DNA of 64,000 nt from Emcibacteraceae bacterium (GCA_041396985.1 JAWKXO010000002.1:197501-261500), one strand, 5' to 3'. Positions 45,845 to 55,251 are shown, numbered from the stretch's first letter. Numbers and translations are program-made. Notes: generated by a model not told the origin, from the letters alone.

Positions 45845-46312
45845 TCAAAAAGGCAGTGTCAGATTATCTGTCGCTTCTTCGAGTTCAAGAAGGTAGCGTT
45901 TGGTTTCAACACCTTCACCGCCCGAAAAACCGGTCAGTTTTCCATTCTGGCCAACCACTCTGTGGCAGGGAATAATTATGGGAATAGGATTGCGGCCACA
46001 GGCCATGCCAACTGCGCGTGCATGGGAATTTAACCTATTGGATATTTCACCATAAGTCAAAATTGTTCCGTAAGGAATTTCACACATAATTTTCCAGACG
46101 TTTTTCTGAAATTCAGTTCCGTGTGGATTTAACGGTAAATCGAATTTTGGATTCTCACCGTCAAAATATTGTTCGAGCAAATTTTTTGCTTTTGATAAAA
46201 TTTCGTTTTCCTGCTGGAAAGGGGACCAGCCCCAGTCAAGAGAAACTATTTTCCCGTCTTCTTCACTGATGGTCAGATCGCCGACGGGGCTATGAACTGA
46301 AAGTTGTGACAT
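45845..46312 (-). CDS. ogt: Methylated-DNA-[protein]-cysteine S-methyltransferase
   Basis: 155 residues. Repairs O6-alkylguanine by transferring the alkyl group to its own cysteine, C116 in IIPCHRVVG. The helix-turn-helix preceding it (TYGEISNRLNSHARAVGMAC) is the DNA-binding part. It is the short form without an Ada domain. The only minus-strand gene between the origin and the SUF operon, so it looks inserted into a conserved plus-strand block. Confidence 0.94.
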   Translation of the reverse strand: MSQLSVHSPVGDLTISEEDGKIVSLDWGWSPFQQENEILSKAKNLLEQYFDGENPKFDLPLNPHGTEFQKNVWKIMCEIPYGTILTYGEISNRLNSHARAVGMACGRNPIPIIIPCHRVVGQNGKLTGFSGGEGVETKRYLLELEEATDNLTLPF

Positions 46313-46601
46313 TAAATATTCATCATCCTATGATAGAAAAATAAGCCTTTAAATTATTTCTTCTTTTGTCCTGTGGATAACTAAAATATTACAATAAAAT
46401 CAGTATGTTATAAAAAGACGACTTTTAAAAAACAATATTTTTTGGACGTTACAGCGATCAACAGTAATCAGATATCGTACAAGGAGACCTTCTTCGCGAT
46501 TGCAGAGCGCTGCTTTTTTGTTGGTGTTATCCACTTCATTAAGTTATAGCATAGTGAAATATCAAAGACTAATTTTTTGAAAAATCAGGTGATAAATTCA
46601 C
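46313..46601. other. Intergenic region between ogt and mnmE with DnaA-box sequences
   Basis: 289 bp with no gene. It holds one perfect DnaA box, TGTGGATAA (46372-46380), and one with a single mismatch, TTATCCACT (46527-46535). A short hairpin (GCAG-AGCG-CTGC near 46502-46513) followed by six T residues could be a weak terminator. The ogt and mnmE promoters must also be here. The DnaA boxes may titrate or respond to DnaA; they are fewer than in the ppsR-hemE gap. Confidence 0.5.
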
Positions 46602-47942
46602 ATGACAATTTTTGCATTATCAAGTGGCAAGGGGCGCGCGGGTGTCAGCGTAATTCGTCTGTCAGGTCCACTGACAGAAAAAGCAATTTTGTTACTAACA
46701 AAAAAACAAAAATGCCCCGAAGTAAGAAAAGCCACGTTGACCTGGCTTTATGATCCAACGACAGGGGACCGTCTGGATCAGGGTATCCTGATTTTTTTTC
46801 AGGGTCCCAACAGTTTTACAGGCGAGGATGTTGCCGAATTTCATATTCATGGGGGATATGCAGTCACGGCTGGGTTCCTGGAAGCACTTTCGAAAATTGA
46901 TGGACTAAGAAGTGCGGAAGCAGGCGAATTTACGCGTCGTGCATTTGATAATGGCAAAATGGATTTGACGTCTGCGGAAGGATTGGCAGACCTTATTAAT
47001 GCAGAAACCAGCGGGCAAAGAAAACAGGCGCTCAGGCAGATGGAAGGGGAGCTTGCCAAACTTTATGAAAGATGGCGAAGGGAATTGATTACGGCAATGG
47101 CTTATTTGGAAGCCGATATTGATTTTGCAGATGAAGAAATTCCCGATGATGTCAGCGCCAGAGTAAAGCCGGTAATTGAAGAATTGTATAAAGAAATTGA
47201 GAAACATCTGTCTGATGGGCATCGCGGCGAAAGACTTCGACATGGACTTCAGGTCGTTATTTTGGGTGCGCCAAATGCGGGAAAATCATCTCTGATGAAT
47301 TATTTATCAAAGAGGGATGTTGCCATAGTTTCAGATATTGCCGGTACAACACGGGATTTGCTTGAAGTGCATCTTGATATATCGGGGTTCCCGGTCAGTG
47401 TTATCGATACGGCAGGCATACGTCTTAGTGATAATGAAATAGAATCGGAGGGGATCCGTCGGGCGGAAATAAAGGCGGCGGATGCGGATTTGAAAATTGT
47501 TGTCATAGATGGAACAGAGGGTCGTAATCCTAACGATCAAATGCTAAAACATATTGATGAAAACACCATGATCTTGATGAATAAAGTGGATCTTATGGAT
47601 GAAAAAACACCTTCATACCATGATTTTGGTGGGATAGGAAGTTGGTCGGTTTCAGCAAAAACCCGTGAAGGGCTTGATGCATTTATGATGGTCTTTGAAA
47701 GGGAAGTGGGCAAACGAATGGAACTTACCGATACGCCGTCCCTGACCAGAACCAGGCATAGAGCCAATCTGCAATCGGCCTTAAACCATATGAAACGGTA
47801 TCTTGACGCGGATCATTTTGCCCTTGAGTTGTTAAGTGAAGACCTTCGTATGGCGGCGCGTGATATTGGCAAAATTACCGGTTATGTGGATGTTGAAGAT
47901 ATTCTGGATAAGATTTTCAAAGAATTTTGCGTCGGAAAATAG
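46602..47942 (+). CDS. mnmE: tRNA uridine-5-carboxymethylaminomethyl modification GTPase MnmE
   Basis: 446 residues. With MnmG modifies the wobble uridine of several tRNAs. The N-terminal tetrahydrofolate-binding domain, the inserted G domain (GAPNAGKSSLMN, SDIAGTTRDLLEV, DTAGIR, NKVDL) and the C-terminal Cys-containing tail EFCVGK are all present. An AGGTGA lies about 12 bases before the ATG. mnmG follows 125 bp later, across a parS site. Confidence 0.97.
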   Translation: MTIFALSSGKGRAGVSVIRLSGPLTEKAILLLTKKQKCPEVRKATLTWLYDPTTGDRLDQGILIFFQGPNSFTGEDVAEFHIHGGYAVTAGFLEALSKIDGLRSAEAGEFTRRAFDNGKMDLTSAEGLADLINAETSGQRKQALRQMEGELAKLYERWRRELITAMAYLEADIDFADEEIPDDVSARVKPVIEELYKEIEKHLSDGHRGERLRHGLQVVILGAPNAGKSSLMNYLSKRDVAIVSDIAGTTRDLLEVHLDISGFPVSVIDTAGIRLSDNEIESEGIRRAEIKAADADLKIVVIDGTEGRNPNDQMLKHIDENTMILMNKVDLMDEKTPSYHDFGGIGSWSVSAKTREGLDAFMMVFEREVGKRMELTDTPSLTRTRHRANLQSALNHMKRYLDADHFALELLSEDLRMAARDIGKITGYVDVEDILDKIFKEFCVGK

Positions 47943-47949
47943 GGTCTGA

Positions 47950-47965
47950 TGTTTCACGTGAAACA
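47950..47965. promoter_or_regulatory. parS centromere site 1
   Basis: TGTTTCACGTGAAACA, a perfect 16-bp palindrome identical to the bacterial parS consensus. ParB, encoded 3.5 kb away, loads here and spreads to form the partition complex. It lies between mnmE and mnmG, about 8 kb from the probable origin. Confidence 0.95.
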
Positions 47966-48067
47966 TATTGAGCTAAAAAATCATCAAATATACCAATCTT
48001 GTTTTGACAATGATCAGGCTTGACCGTAGAGTCCGGCGTAATTTTAATGATCAATTTGGCATTTTTT

Positions 48068-49954
48068 ATGAAAAATTATGATGTGATTGTGATTGGGGGC
48101 GGACATGCCGGCTGCGAAGCAGCGGCGGCTTCAGCGCGTCTTGGGGCAAATACATTATTAATCACCCATAAAATAGAAACGATTGGTGAAATGTCCTGTA
48201 ATCCGGCCATTGGCGGACTGGGAAAAGGGCATTTGGTCAGGGAAATTGATGCGCTTGACGGTGTGATGGGGAAAGTGGCGGATGCTTCCGGTATCCAATT
48301 TCGTATGTTAAACCGAAGAAAAGGACCGGCTGTAAGAGGGCCAAGATGCCAGTCAGACCGCAAATTATACCGTGAAAATATGCAGGAAATGCTGCTTAAT
48401 TATCCGAATCTGGATATAAAAGCGGCGGCAGTAGAAGATTTGTTATTTGAAGAAATAAATAATCGCGGTATTTGTGGCGTGGTTACGGCCAATGATGAAG
48501 TGATTAAATGTAAAAAAGTAATCCTGACAACAGGAACTTTCTTAAGAGGGGTCATTCATATTGGGGACCAAAGAATACCAGCAGGCCGAAAATCCATTCG
48601 GAGCGAAAATGAACCACCATCACTGGGTTTGTCAAAAACGCTGGAACGATTTGGTTTTACCTTGGCACGTCTTAAAACAGGAACGCCGGCAAGATTAAAT
48701 GCGAAAACAATTGACTGGTCAAAATGTACGGTTCAGCCAGGCGACACACCGCCCGTTCCTTTTTCATTTATGAATACTACTATATCTGTGCCACAAATAG
48801 AGTGCCATATTACCCATACCAATGAAAATACTCATAAAATTATTCGTGAAAATATTCATCGTTCGGCGATGTATGGCGGACATATTGAAGGCACCGGTCC
48901 CCGTTATTGCCCATCTATTGAAGATAAAGTGGTCAGATTTGCGGATAAATCGTCACATCAGATTTTTCTTGAACCAGAAGGGCTTGATACAGACACCATA
49001 TATCCCAATGGCATTTCGACCTCTTTGCCGGTTGATGTACAGGAAGCCTATATCAGGTCAATTGTTGGTCTGGAAAATGTGGAAATTCTTCAACCAGGCT
49101 ATGCCATTGAATATGATTATGTAAATCCGCAGGAATTATTGGCAACCCTCGAAACGAAAAAGATTTCAGGACTTTATCTGGCAGGCCAAATTAATGGAAC
49201 AACTGGCTATGAGGAAGCCGCCGCTCAGGGACTAATGGCCGGCATCAATGCGGCACGTGCTGTTGCCGGGGACGATATATTCCTTCTTGATCGGGCAGAT
49301 GCCTATATCGGGGTGATGATTGACGATCTGGTCACCAAAGGAACCAAAGAACCATACAGGATGTTTACGTCCCGCGCGGAATACAGACTTAAACTTCGTG
49401 CCGATAATGCAGACCAGCGACTTACCGGGCTTGGGATTGATATTGGACTGGTTGGGGCAGAAAGAAAAATTGCCTTTCAGGAAAAACTGGAAAAGCTTCA
49501 ATATTATGGCGATTTGATGGATAATCTAAGCTTAAGTCCCAATGAAGCGGCCAAATATGGGCTAAAAATAAATCAGGACGGCGTTAAAAGGTCAGCAAAA
49601 ACCCTGCTTTCCTATCCGGATATTGAGTTTGATCAAATCGGTGCCATATGGCCGGAATTAAAGGATATTCCATATCATATCACAGAACAATTGATCATTG
49701 ATGCGACCTATAGCGGTTATATTGACCGGCAGGAAGCGGACATCATTGCTTTCAGAAAGGATGAAAATCTGCTTTTACCATCAAATCTTGATTATGGGTC
49801 AATTGGCGGACTGTCCAATGAAGTAAAAGAAAAGCTTGATAAAGCAAAGCCGGCAACACTGGGGGCTGCCGCACGAATATCCGGCATTACTCCAGCAGCC
49901 CTTACGGCGCTGCTTCGATATGTGAAGCGTAAAGACAAAAAGGTTTCTGCCTGA
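48068..49954 (+). CDS. mnmG: tRNA uridine-5-carboxymethylaminomethyl modification enzyme MnmG
   Basis: 628 residues. FAD enzyme that partners MnmE. The FAD loop IGGGHAGCEAA is at 9-19; the GPRCQSDRKLYRE and LAGQINGTTGYEEAAAQGL signatures and the C-terminal helical domain are complete. The ATG at 48068 directly precedes the flavin-binding strand; upstream in-frame ATGs add residues that the family lacks. Its stop overlaps the rsmG start (TGATG). Confidence 0.97.
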   Translation: MKNYDVIVIGGGHAGCEAAAASARLGANTLLITHKIETIGEMSCNPAIGGLGKGHLVREIDALDGVMGKVADASGIQFRMLNRRKGPAVRGPRCQSDRKLYRENMQEMLLNYPNLDIKAAAVEDLLFEEINNRGICGVVTANDEVIKCKKVILTTGTFLRGVIHIGDQRIPAGRKSIRSENEPPSLGLSKTLERFGFTLARLKTGTPARLNAKTIDWSKCTVQPGDTPPVPFSFMNTTISVPQIECHITHTNENTHKIIRENIHRSAMYGGHIEGTGPRYCPSIEDKVVRFADKSSHQIFLEPEGLDTDTIYPNGISTSLPVDVQEAYIRSIVGLENVEILQPGYAIEYDYVNPQELLATLETKKISGLYLAGQINGTTGYEEAAAQGLMAGINAARAVAGDDIFLLDRADAYIGVMIDDLVTKGTKEPYRMFTSRAEYRLKLRADNADQRLTGLGIDIGLVGAERKIAFQEKLEKLQYYGDLMDNLSLSPNEAAKYGLKINQDGVKRSAKTLLSYPDIEFDQIGAIWPELKDIPYHITEQLIIDATYSGYIDRQEADIIAFRKDENLLLPSNLDYGSIGGLSNEVKEKLDKAKPATLGAAARISGITPAALTALLRYVKRKDKKVSA

Positions 49955-50577
49955 TGAGCGGAGAAATGACGGCAGATGAATTTCAAAGTCTGACGTGTGT
50001 TTCACGTGAAACAATGGATAAGTTTATTTGTTATTCTGAAATGCTTTCCAAATGGCAGAAATCTATCAATTTGGTCAGCAATTCAACAATTTCCGATATG
50101 TGGCGGCGCCATTTTTATGATAGCGCACAACTTTTTTCATATATTGAAAAGAAAAAAGAGCCTCTTAAAATTCTTGATATTGGCAGTGGTGCCGGGTTTC
50201 CTGGAATTATTCTGTCAATTTTAGGAGCAGGTGAGGTGCATTTGGTAGAAAGCGTAGGAAAAAAATGTGCTTTTATGAAACAGGTTATTCAAAAAACGGA
50301 TATTAATGCTATTGTCCATAATAATAGAATAGAGGATATGGAAGTCTTTCCGGTTGATCTGGTAACATCAAGGGCGTGTGCGGAATTGGGAAAACTATTG
50401 CAACTGGCAGCGCCGTTTATTGAATATGATACCAAATGCTTATTTTTAAAGGGTGAAAAAGCCGAAGAGGAAATTTTAGAAGCCTCAAAAAAATGGTGTT
50501 TTAGAGTAAAAAAATACAATAGTAAAAGTGAAGAATCAGGTATGATCCTTTACATTGATGAAATAAAGGGATGCTAA
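49954..50577 (+). CDS. rsmG: 16S rRNA (guanine527-N7)-methyltransferase RsmG
   Basis: 207 residues. Methylates G527 of 16S rRNA using SAM (motif LDIGSGAGFPGIILSI near 67-82). VTSRACAELGKLL is another family block. Codons 15-20 (Cys-Val-Ser-Arg-Glu-Thr) are encoded by the second parS site, so this part of the protein is constrained by the partition sequence. Start is coupled to mnmG by a one-base overlap. parA begins 36 bases after its stop codon. Confidence 0.96.
   Translation: MSGEMTADEFQSLTCVSRETMDKFICYSEMLSKWQKSINLVSNSTISDMWRRHFYDSAQLFSYIEKKKEPLKILDIGSGAGFPGIILSILGAGEVHLVESVGKKCAFMKQVIQKTDINAIVHNNRIEDMEVFPVDLVTSRACAELGKLLQLAAPFIEYDTKCLFLKGEKAEEEILEASKKWCFRVKKYNSKSEESGMILYIDEIKGC
49998..50013. 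promoter_or_regulatory. parS centromere site 2, inside rsmG
   Basis: A second perfect TGTTTCACGTGAAACA, 2.0 kb from the first, embedded in the rsmG coding sequence. Both sites lie within a few kilobases of parA and parB, as expected for a parABS system. Confidence 0.95.
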
Positions 50578-50613
50578 GGGCGTCTGTTAAGAAAAAGATG
50601 GAGTTTATCCACT

Positions 50614-51429
50614 ATGGTATCGACAAATTTGTCAGCGGCCAGTCGCCAGCCGGAAATAATTGCAGTGGCCAATCAAAAGGGTGGCGTGGGTAAAACCACA
50701 ACAGCAATTAATCTGGCAACGGCACTGGCGGCAATTAAAAAAGATGTTCTGCTCATTGATATGGATCCACAGGGAAATGCCAGTACCGGATTGGGCCGTG
50801 AGCGCAATGATCGGGATGACAGCAGCTATGAAGTAATCATGGGGGAAGTCTCTCTTGCAGAAGCCATTGTTGATACAATTGTGCCGGGACTTCATCTTGT
50901 TCCTTCAACAATCGATCTTGCCGGGGCAGAGCTCGAACTTGTTGATGCGGAGCAGCGGACATTCAGATTGCGCCGTGCCTTTCGTGATCCGGTTCTTGAG
51001 AATTATGATTATGTGCTTATTGATTGCCCGCCATCCCTTAACCTCTTAACCCTTAATACACTAGCTGCGGCCCATTCGGTATTGGTGCCCCTGCAATGCG
51101 AATTTTTTGCATTGGAAGGCTTAAGTCTTTTGCTTCAAACCATCGAAACAGTAAAAGCTAATTTTAACCCAAGCCTCGAAGTGGGGGGGATTATTTTAAC
51201 GATGTTTGACAGCCGTAATAACCTTTCCGAACAGGTCGCGGCAGATGTCAGAAATTTTCTTGGTGACAAAGTATTTAAAACGATAATCCCAAGAAATGTC
51301 AGGGTATCGGAAGCGCCATCACATGGACGGCCTGTATTATTATATGATCTTAAATGTTCCGGTAGCCAGGCTTACTTGGAATTGGCGGCGGAGATGCTCA
51401 AGCGGAGCAAAAAAGCGAGAGCGGCATAA
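50614..51429 (+). CDS. parA: Chromosome partitioning ATPase ParA
   Basis: 271 residues. Deviant Walker A KGGVGKTT at 22-29, Walker B IDCPPSL, and the DMDPQGNASTG motif. ParA dimers on the nucleoid pull ParB-parS complexes apart after replication. The ATG has GGAG about ten bases upstream; the sequence TTATCCACT, a one-mismatch DnaA box, sits at 50605-50613 just before the start codon. Confidence 0.97.
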   Translation: MVSTNLSAASRQPEIIAVANQKGGVGKTTTAINLATALAAIKKDVLLIDMDPQGNASTGLGRERNDRDDSSYEVIMGEVSLAEAIVDTIVPGLHLVPSTIDLAGAELELVDAEQRTFRLRRAFRDPVLENYDYVLIDCPPSLNLLTLNTLAAAHSVLVPLQCEFFALEGLSLLLQTIETVKANFNPSLEVGGIILTMFDSRNNLSEQVAADVRNFLGDKVFKTIIPRNVRVSEAPSHGRPVLLYDLKCSGSQAYLELAAEMLKRSKKARAA

Positions 51430-51461
51430 TTTATCTTTTAATATCAAGGACTTATATATAA

Positions 51462-52418
51462 ATGGCTCAAAAAAAGACTAAAAAAGCAGCGACTAAAAAG
51501 ACAGCAGCACCACAAAAAGTAATGGCAGCAAAAACAGGCCTTGGTCGCGGCTTATCATCGCTGATGAGCAACCGGGAACCCGCTTATGATAAAATACCAA
51601 CACCAGCAAGCGAAGATCAAAGTGCCAGACCGGGAAAAGAAATTCCGATTGAATTTTTGGTCGCCAATACCTATCAGCCTAGAATACATTTTGATGATGA
51701 AAAGGCGCAGGAGCTAGTTGAATCTGTAAAGTCAAAAGGGATAATTCAGCCCCTTTTGGTCAGACCAAAAGGACGCAACCAGTATGAAATCGTGGCTGGT
51801 GAAAGACGCTGGCGTGCGGCTCAGGCTGCCGGTCTTCATCAGGTCCCCGTTGTTATAAAAGAGATGAGTGACAAGGAATCACTTGAAGTTGCGATTATCG
51901 AAAATATCCAGCGCCATGACCTTAACCCGATTGAAGAGGCAATTGGTTATCAGCGTCTGATGGATGAATTTTCACATACCCAAAACGCACTTGGAAAAGT
52001 GGTCGGCAAAAGCAGAAGTCATATTGCCAATATGCTCAGGTTGCTTTCACTTCCACCCATGGTACAAAATTTGATGAAAGACGGAACCATCAGCATGGGA
52101 CATGCCCGGGCTTTGATCACGGCAGAAAATCCTGAAGAACTTGCCATGTTGGTTATTCGTGAAGGATTAAGTGTACGTCAGACTGAGAAAATGGCAAAGT
52201 CAGCGAAAAATGGTGATGATAAAGGAGCCAAACAGCAAACAACCACCATAAAAGGAAGAGATGCCGATACGGAAGCATTTGAGCATGAACTCTCTGCGGC
52301 TATTGGTTTAAAGGTAGAATTGGAATCGGGAAAAGGCGAAGCGGGCGTTTTAAAAATTCATTATAAAACACTCGAACAACTGGATGATATTTGCCTTAAA
52401 CTTAATAACGATTCTTAA
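51462..52418 (+). CDS. parB: Chromosome partitioning protein ParB (CTPase)
   Basis: 318 residues. The Lys/Ala-rich N-terminus and LGRGLSSL (for ParA contact) precede the CTP-binding and clamp domain with GERRWRA at 113-119 and ENIQRHDLNPIEEA from 147. The helix-turn-helix recognising parS is near 170-200 (ALGKVVGKSRSHIANMLRLL). The C-terminal dimer domain follows. The cognate sites are at 47950 and 49998. Confidence 0.97.
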   Translation: MAQKKTKKAATKKTAAPQKVMAAKTGLGRGLSSLMSNREPAYDKIPTPASEDQSARPGKEIPIEFLVANTYQPRIHFDDEKAQELVESVKSKGIIQPLLVRPKGRNQYEIVAGERRWRAAQAAGLHQVPVVIKEMSDKESLEVAIIENIQRHDLNPIEEAIGYQRLMDEFSHTQNALGKVVGKSRSHIANMLRLLSLPPMVQNLMKDGTISMGHARALITAENPEELAMLVIREGLSVRQTEKMAKSAKNGDDKGAKQQTTTIKGRDADTEAFEHELSAAIGLKVELESGKGEAGVLKIHYKTLEQLDDICLKLNNDS

Positions 52419-52474
52419 TAAGTCTCTTATTTTTCAATTATTTAATAAAAAAGACCAATTCAGTCCTATTTAGG

Positions 52475-52503
52475 TTGACAATCATCAATTTCGCCACCAT
52501 GTA
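52475..52503 (+). promoter_or_regulatory. Candidate promoter of the SUF operon
   Basis: A perfect TTGACA (52475-52480) is separated by 17 bases from CATGTA (52498-52503), a poor -10. It lies 35 bases ahead of the Rrf2 regulator start. By analogy with other SUF operons the regulator may bind here, but no operator was recognised with confidence. Confidence 0.35.
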
Positions 52504-52537
52504 ATAGGCAAATAGTAATATTTTGTCGAGGCATGTA

Positions 52538-52996
52538 ATGATCAGGCTTTCCAATCTTGCGGATTATGCAGTTGTTCTGATGAGCAATATTGCCGCACGG
52601 CCGGACGATATACATACAGCATTTAAATTAAATGCTGATACCAAAGTCCCTTTGCCTACGGTCAGTAAAATACTGGGTAAATTGGCAAAGGCGGATCTGC
52701 TCATTTCGCATAGAGGTATAGGTGGCGGATTTATATTAAATTCGGAAAAGTCAGATATTTCAATCGCCGATATTATAGAAGCGGTGGATGGACCAGTACA
52801 GTTAACCAACTGTCTAGGAGAACATGAAACGTCATGTGATTTTGAACCGGTTTGTATGACCCGCAGTAAGTGGGACAAAATTAACCGCGCCGTTTATGAA
52901 GCACTTGATAGTGTTTCATTATCAGAAATGGTAATCCAGCCACTGGATTTTCTTGCTGTGCAGGAAAAAGACGAAATACTGGAAACTGAAGGATAA
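52538..52996 (+). CDS. Rrf2-family SUF operon regulator
   Basis: 152 residues. Winged-helix DNA-binding part (about 1-65; LPTVSKILGKLAKADLL is the recognition region) and three cysteines C92, C100 and C106 in the spacing used to hold a [2Fe-2S] cluster in IscR-like proteins. It most resembles the SUF-linked regulators rather than IscR of isc operons. It probably senses cluster supply and represses its own operon. The ATG at 52538 has CGAGG nine bases upstream; an upstream TTG is less likely. sufB starts nine bases after its stop codon. Confidence 0.92.
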   Translation: MIRLSNLADYAVVLMSNIAARPDDIHTAFKLNADTKVPLPTVSKILGKLAKADLLISHRGIGGGFILNSEKSDISIADIIEAVDGPVQLTNCLGEHETSCDFEPVCMTRSKWDKINRAVYEALDSVSLSEMVIQPLDFLAVQEKDEILETEG

Positions 52997-53005
52997 GATG
53001 TAAAG

Positions 53006-54460
53006 ATGGCCAGTACACTGGAAACAAGAAAAAAAGTTGAAGAAGTTGCCGGAGAGTATAAATACGGCTTCGTAACTGATATTGAAATGGTCAAAGCGCC
53101 CAAGGGCCTTAATGAAGATGTCATCCGTTTCATTTCGGCGAAGAAAAAAGAGCCGGAATGGTTGCTGGACTGGCGCCTTAAAGCATATCGTCACTGGCTC
53201 ACGATGGAAGAGCCGGAATGGGCGTTGCTTGATTATAAAAAGCCGGATTTTCAGGACATTTATTATTATGCTGCCCCTAAATCATCGGATGATCGCCCTA
53301 AAAGCTTGGATGAGGTGGACCCTGAGCTTTTAAGAACCTATGAAAAGCTGGGTATTTCACTGCAGGAACAGGAAGTTCTCGCGGGCGTAGCCGTTGATGT
53401 GGTTTTTGACAGCGTATCTGTTGCAACGACTTTTCGAAAAACCCTTCAAGAAAAGGGGGTTATATTCTGTTCCATTTCAGAAGCGGCGCAGGAATATCCG
53501 GACATTATGAAAAAATATTTAGGCTCGGTGGTTCCGGCCGGGGACAATTTTTATGCCGCGTTAAACAGTGCTGTTTTTACCGATGGTACATTTGTTTATG
53601 TACCGAAGGGCGTTCGATGCCCGATGGAGCTTTCCACCTATTTCAGAATTAACGAAGCCAATACTGGTCAGTTTGAGAGAACTTTGATCATTGCCGATGA
53701 TGAAAGTTATGTCTCTTATCTTGAGGGATGTACAGCACCGATGCGTGATGAAAATCAGCTCCATGCGGCTGTGGTAGAACTGATTGCCCTTGAAGGGTCG
53801 GAAATTAAATATTCAACAGTGCAAAACTGGTATCCCGGTGATAAGGACGGAAAGGGCGGCATTTATAATTTTGTCACCAAGCGTGCCGCGTGTCGCGGGA
53901 AAAAATCAAAAGTTTCCTGGACACAGGTCGAAACCGGTTCGGCCATCACCTGGAAATACCCAAGCTGTATTTTGCAGGGAGACGATTCAGTCGGCGAATT
54001 TTATTCGGTAGCGATTACCAATAATTATCAACAGGCAGATACCGGCACGAAAATGATCCATATCGGGAAAAATACTTCGAGCACTATCATTTCAAAAGGG
54101 ATTTCAGCGGGTAAGGCACAAAATACTTATCGCGGGCTGGTGAAAGTATTGCCGAATGCTGAAAATACCAGGAACTTTACCCAATGTGACAGTCTGCTGA
54201 TCGGGGATGAGTGCGGCGCCCATACGGTTCCTTATATTGAAGTTAAAAACCCGACCGCGCAAATTGAGCATGAAGCAACTACGTCAAAAATAAGTGAGGA
54301 ACAATTATTTTACTGTCTTCAACGTGGGCTTGATGTTGAGGAATCCGTGTCGTTGATTGTGAATGGTTTCTGTAAGGAAGTAATGATGCAGCTACCTATG
54401 GAGTTTGCGGTGGAAGCACAAAAATTATTAGGAATTAGTCTGGAAGGTAGTGTTGGCTAA
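53006..54460 (+). CDS. sufB: Fe-S cluster assembly scaffold SufB
   Basis: 484 residues. Core of the SufBC2D complex where iron-sulfur clusters are built. YVPKGVRCPMELSTYFRIN and QCDSLLIGDECGAHTVPYIE (with the cluster-related Cys) match the family; the length is normal. Transcribed with sufC 18 bases downstream. Confidence 0.97.
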   Translation: MASTLETRKKVEEVAGEYKYGFVTDIEMVKAPKGLNEDVIRFISAKKKEPEWLLDWRLKAYRHWLTMEEPEWALLDYKKPDFQDIYYYAAPKSSDDRPKSLDEVDPELLRTYEKLGISLQEQEVLAGVAVDVVFDSVSVATTFRKTLQEKGVIFCSISEAAQEYPDIMKKYLGSVVPAGDNFYAALNSAVFTDGTFVYVPKGVRCPMELSTYFRINEANTGQFERTLIIADDESYVSYLEGCTAPMRDENQLHAAVVELIALEGSEIKYSTVQNWYPGDKDGKGGIYNFVTKRAACRGKKSKVSWTQVETGSAITWKYPSCILQGDDSVGEFYSVAITNNYQQADTGTKMIHIGKNTSSTIISKGISAGKAQNTYRGLVKVLPNAENTRNFTQCDSLLIGDECGAHTVPYIEVKNPTAQIEHEATTSKISEEQLFYCLQRGLDVEESVSLIVNGFCKEVMMQLPMEFAVEAQKLLGISLEGSVG

Positions 54461-54478
54461 GCCAACCAAATTAAGAAA

Positions 54479-55240
54479 ATGGCAATGTTAGAAATAAAAA
54501 ATTTACATGTTGAAGTTGATGGCCAGGAAATCCTGAAAGGGATAAATCTGACCATTAATCCAGGTGAAGTACACGCGATTATGGGACCAAACGGTGCCGG
54601 AAAATCAACCCTGTCTTATGCAATATGCGGTAAGGAAGGGTATGAAATAACCGACGGATCAATTACTTTTATGGGCAAGGATTTTCTTGAGCTTGAGCCA
54701 AATGAAAGAGCGGCAGAGGGTGTCTTCCTCGGGTTTCAATATCCGGTTGAAATCCCGGGTGTCTCCAATATGAATTTTCTTAAAGCCGCGATTAATTCCA
54801 TTCGCAAATACAGAGGGGAAGCTGACCTTCCGGCCGTAGAATTTTTAAAACTGATCCGCGCAAAGGCGGCCGAACTTGAAGTGGATCCGGAAATGCTGAA
54901 ACGGTCCGTCAATGTGGGATTTTCTGGGGGTGAGAAAAAGCGCAATGAAATGATCCAGATGGCAATGCTTGATCCGATTTTTTCTGTTCTTGATGAAACG
55001 GACAGTGGTCTTGATATTGATGCGCTCAGGATTGTCGCGGATGGGATTAACAGGATGAGAGGACCGGAAAAAGCGATCCTTGTGATAACCCATTACCAAA
55101 GGCTGCTTGATTATGTGGTCCCGGATTTCGTTCATGTTCTTGCCGGAGGTAAAATTGTTAAATCAGGTGATAAATCACTGGCTCTGAAACTTGAAAAAGA
55201 CGGTTATGCCGGCATTGGTATTGACGAGAACGCGGCATAA
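54479..55240 (+). CDS. sufC: Fe-S cluster assembly ATPase SufC
   Basis: 253 residues. ABC-type ATPase that energises SufBCD. Walker A GPNGAGKST, ABC signature SGGEKKRNEM and Walker B LDETDSGLDIDAL are all intact. It has no membrane partner, as expected for the soluble SUF ATPase. Confidence 0.97.
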   Translation: MAMLEIKNLHVEVDGQEILKGINLTINPGEVHAIMGPNGAGKSTLSYAICGKEGYEITDGSITFMGKDFLELEPNERAAEGVFLGFQYPVEIPGVSNMNFLKAAINSIRKYRGEADLPAVEFLKLIRAKAAELEVDPEMLKRSVNVGFSGGEKKRNEMIQMAMLDPIFSVLDETDSGLDIDALRIVADGINRMRGPEKAILVITHYQRLLDYVVPDFVHVLAGGKIVKSGDKSLALKLEKDGYAGIGIDENAA

Positions 55241-55251
55241 GGCACAAAAAC

